A DNA stretch of 64,000 bases from Treponema sp. (GTDB lineage Bacteria > Spirochaetota > Spirochaetia > Treponematales > Treponemataceae): positions 1 to 64,000 of the forward strand of contig JAGBXW010000104.1 of assembly GCA_017629095.1 (NCBI GenBank), in the 5' to 3' direction. The notes beneath the pieces were generated by a model. The model made no database searches. It was not told where the DNA came from and saw only the letters and a list, made by a program, of their open reading frames with translations. The translations under genes and the position numbers were made by a program. This document shows positions 62,965-64,000 of this stretch, one piece after another (the first letter of the stretch is position 1; every line of letters begins with the position of its first letter).

Positions 62965-64000
62965 TGAAAGAAGACCTGATTCCTGCTGAAGATATTCTTC
63001 CAAAAATCCATCTCCAGTGGTTTGCCTCTGCAGAAGATGAGGGGCGAACTGAAGATCCTTCCGAACATAAACTCCGTAAAGCTCGTGAAGAAGGGCGTAT
63101 TCCAAAAAGCCAGGAGCTTTCTGGTGGCTTGGTGTTGTTGTTGCCAGTGCTTACCCTCATTTTGCTTGCTCCTTGGTTGCTCCGCGGATTTATACAGATT
63201 ATCAGATTTTACATGGAACGCTGTACCACTGCCAGTATTACCGACGGTGAATTGATGATGGAGTTTTTATATGCTATTGTGCGGATGGTGCTTCCTATAG
63301 CGGCTACTGCTATGGTAGCTGGAATTACTGCCAACGTAATCCAGAACAAGGGGTTTCTCTTTACCACAAAGCCTATTGAACCAAAATTTTCCAAGATATT
63401 ACCAAAATTCGGTGAATATTTTAAGAAAACCCTCTTTTCTTTTGAGGGGACTTTTAACGTAATTAAATCCATTACAAAGGTTGCAGTAATTTTTCTGGCA
63501 GCCTATTTGTTGATTCGTAGTGAAACTCCACAGCTTCTCACTTTGATGAACACAAATTATTGGGATGGAATCGTTTTTATTGCAGAAACTACTGCAAAGT
63601 TATTGATAATTACTTCCATTATATTTATTATTATCGCCATTCCTGATTACCTTGTGCAAAAAAAACAATTCAAAGAATCAATGAAAATGACAAAGCAGGA
63701 AGTAAAGCAGGAATACAAGGAGTTGGAAGGAGACCCTTTGGTAAAGGGGCGATTGCGTCAGTATATGCATGATATGCTTCGTCGCAATATTCCTGCCGCT
63801 GTAGCCAAGTCCGATGTGGTAATTACAAACCCAACCCACTATGCGGTAGCCATCCAGTATGATAGTGCTACTATGGCTGGGCCTATGGTAATGGCCAAGG
63901 GTGTGGATTCTCTCGCTCGTCGTATTCGAGAAATTGCCACAGAAAACAAGGTGCCACTGGTGGAGAATCGTCCTTTGGCAAGGGCACTCTACGCAGAAGT
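62961..64000 (+). CDS. flhB: Flagellar export protein FlhB (partial, runs off the window)
   Basis: The reading frame is open from ATG 62961 to the window end (346 codons). The N-terminus contains GRTEDPSEHKLRKAREEGRIPKSQEL, followed by four membrane helices. The cytoplasmic domain has MTKQEVKQEYKELEGDP and the autocleavage motif NPTHYAVAIQYD near residue 290, then MVMAKGVDSLARRIREIA. FlhB switches export specificity from rod/hook to filament. The start overlaps the fliR stop by 4 bp. The last few residues lie beyond the window. Confidence 0.95.
   Translation, partial: MMKEDLIPAEDILPKIHLQWFASAEDEGRTEDPSEHKLRKAREEGRIPKSQELSGGLVLLLPVLTLILLAPWLLRGFIQIIRFYMERCTTASITDGELMMEFLYAIVRMVLPIAATAMVAGITANVIQNKGFLFTTKPIEPKFSKILPKFGEYFKKTLFSFEGTFNVIKSITKVAVIFLAAYLLIRSETPQLLTLMNTNYWDGIVFIAETTAKLLIITSIIFIIIAIPDYLVQKKQFKESMKMTKQEVKQEYKELEGDPLVKGRLRQYMHDMLRRNIPAAVAKSDVVITNPTHYAVAIQYDSATMAGPMVMAKGVDSLARRIREIATENKVPLVENRPLARALYAE

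Overview
The window looks like chromosome of a host-associated spirochete close to Treponema. The reasons are the flagellar export run fliQ-fliR-flhB at the right end, a FlbB/MotE-like collar protein, a PilZ protein with a long extra N-terminal domain, a eukaryotic-type hexokinase, several Cys-anchored lipoproteins with FSC-type lipoboxes, and moderate-to-low GC. Assignments rest on reading motifs in the sequence; no database search was run.

Layout. 1-344: tRNA-Pro whose 3' end is repeated in a 93-bp tandem array, then a terminator. 345-33724: mostly ordinary housekeeping and envelope genes. These include two CDF metal transporters, rlmJ, radC, a glucosaminidase lipoprotein, an archaeal-type UMP kinase, an ECF sigma/anti-sigma/TIG-transglutaminase operon, cysS, murB, a double cNMP-domain regulator, TPR and PilZ proteins, rpsU, asnA, grpE-dnaK-dnaJ, a PP2C/PP2C/STAS partner-switch operon with a VanY-type carboxypeptidase, leuS, a hotdog thioesterase and an HU-like DUF4469-type protein behind a hairpin-rich leader.

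33969-40015 is a decayed and reshuffled restriction region. An XRE regulator faces a DNA cytosine methyltransferase across five palindromic 23-bp repeats. The methyltransferase has lost its C-terminal motifs and carries a foreign tail. A 45-codon stump of a second methyltransferase follows, then a McrB-like AAA+ gene with an AT-rich N-terminal segment and a DUF2357/PD-(D/E)XK McrC-like nuclease. 40084-42733 holds a hypothetical gene, a YolD-like/Y-family polymerase pair and a small membrane protein.

42740-52752 is the most interesting segment: about 10 kb bounded by perfect 104-bp direct repeats (42636-42739 and 52753-52856) that copy the 3' end of the small membrane-protein gene. All its genes point the same way: a WYL regulator, two dynamin-like GTPases, a tail-anchored protein, a 1069-residue HerA/FtsK-type ATPase with a Ser/Thr/Gly-rich insert, a nuclease-toxin-like protein and an immunity-like small protein. 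I see no integrase or transposase. I propose it as a candidate membrane-acting defense or conflict island.

52981-64000 returns to core genes: a chemotaxis receptor, a glycine-riboswitch-controlled alanine/glycine symporter, a UvrD/PcrA helicase, hexokinase, a FlbB-like protein, a DUF4197 lipoprotein, and fliQ, fliR and flhB (cut by the window end). A recurring theme is promoters whose -10 box lies 6-7 nt from the start codon (genes at 2935, 4866, 34606, 61052), which suggests leaderless mRNAs.
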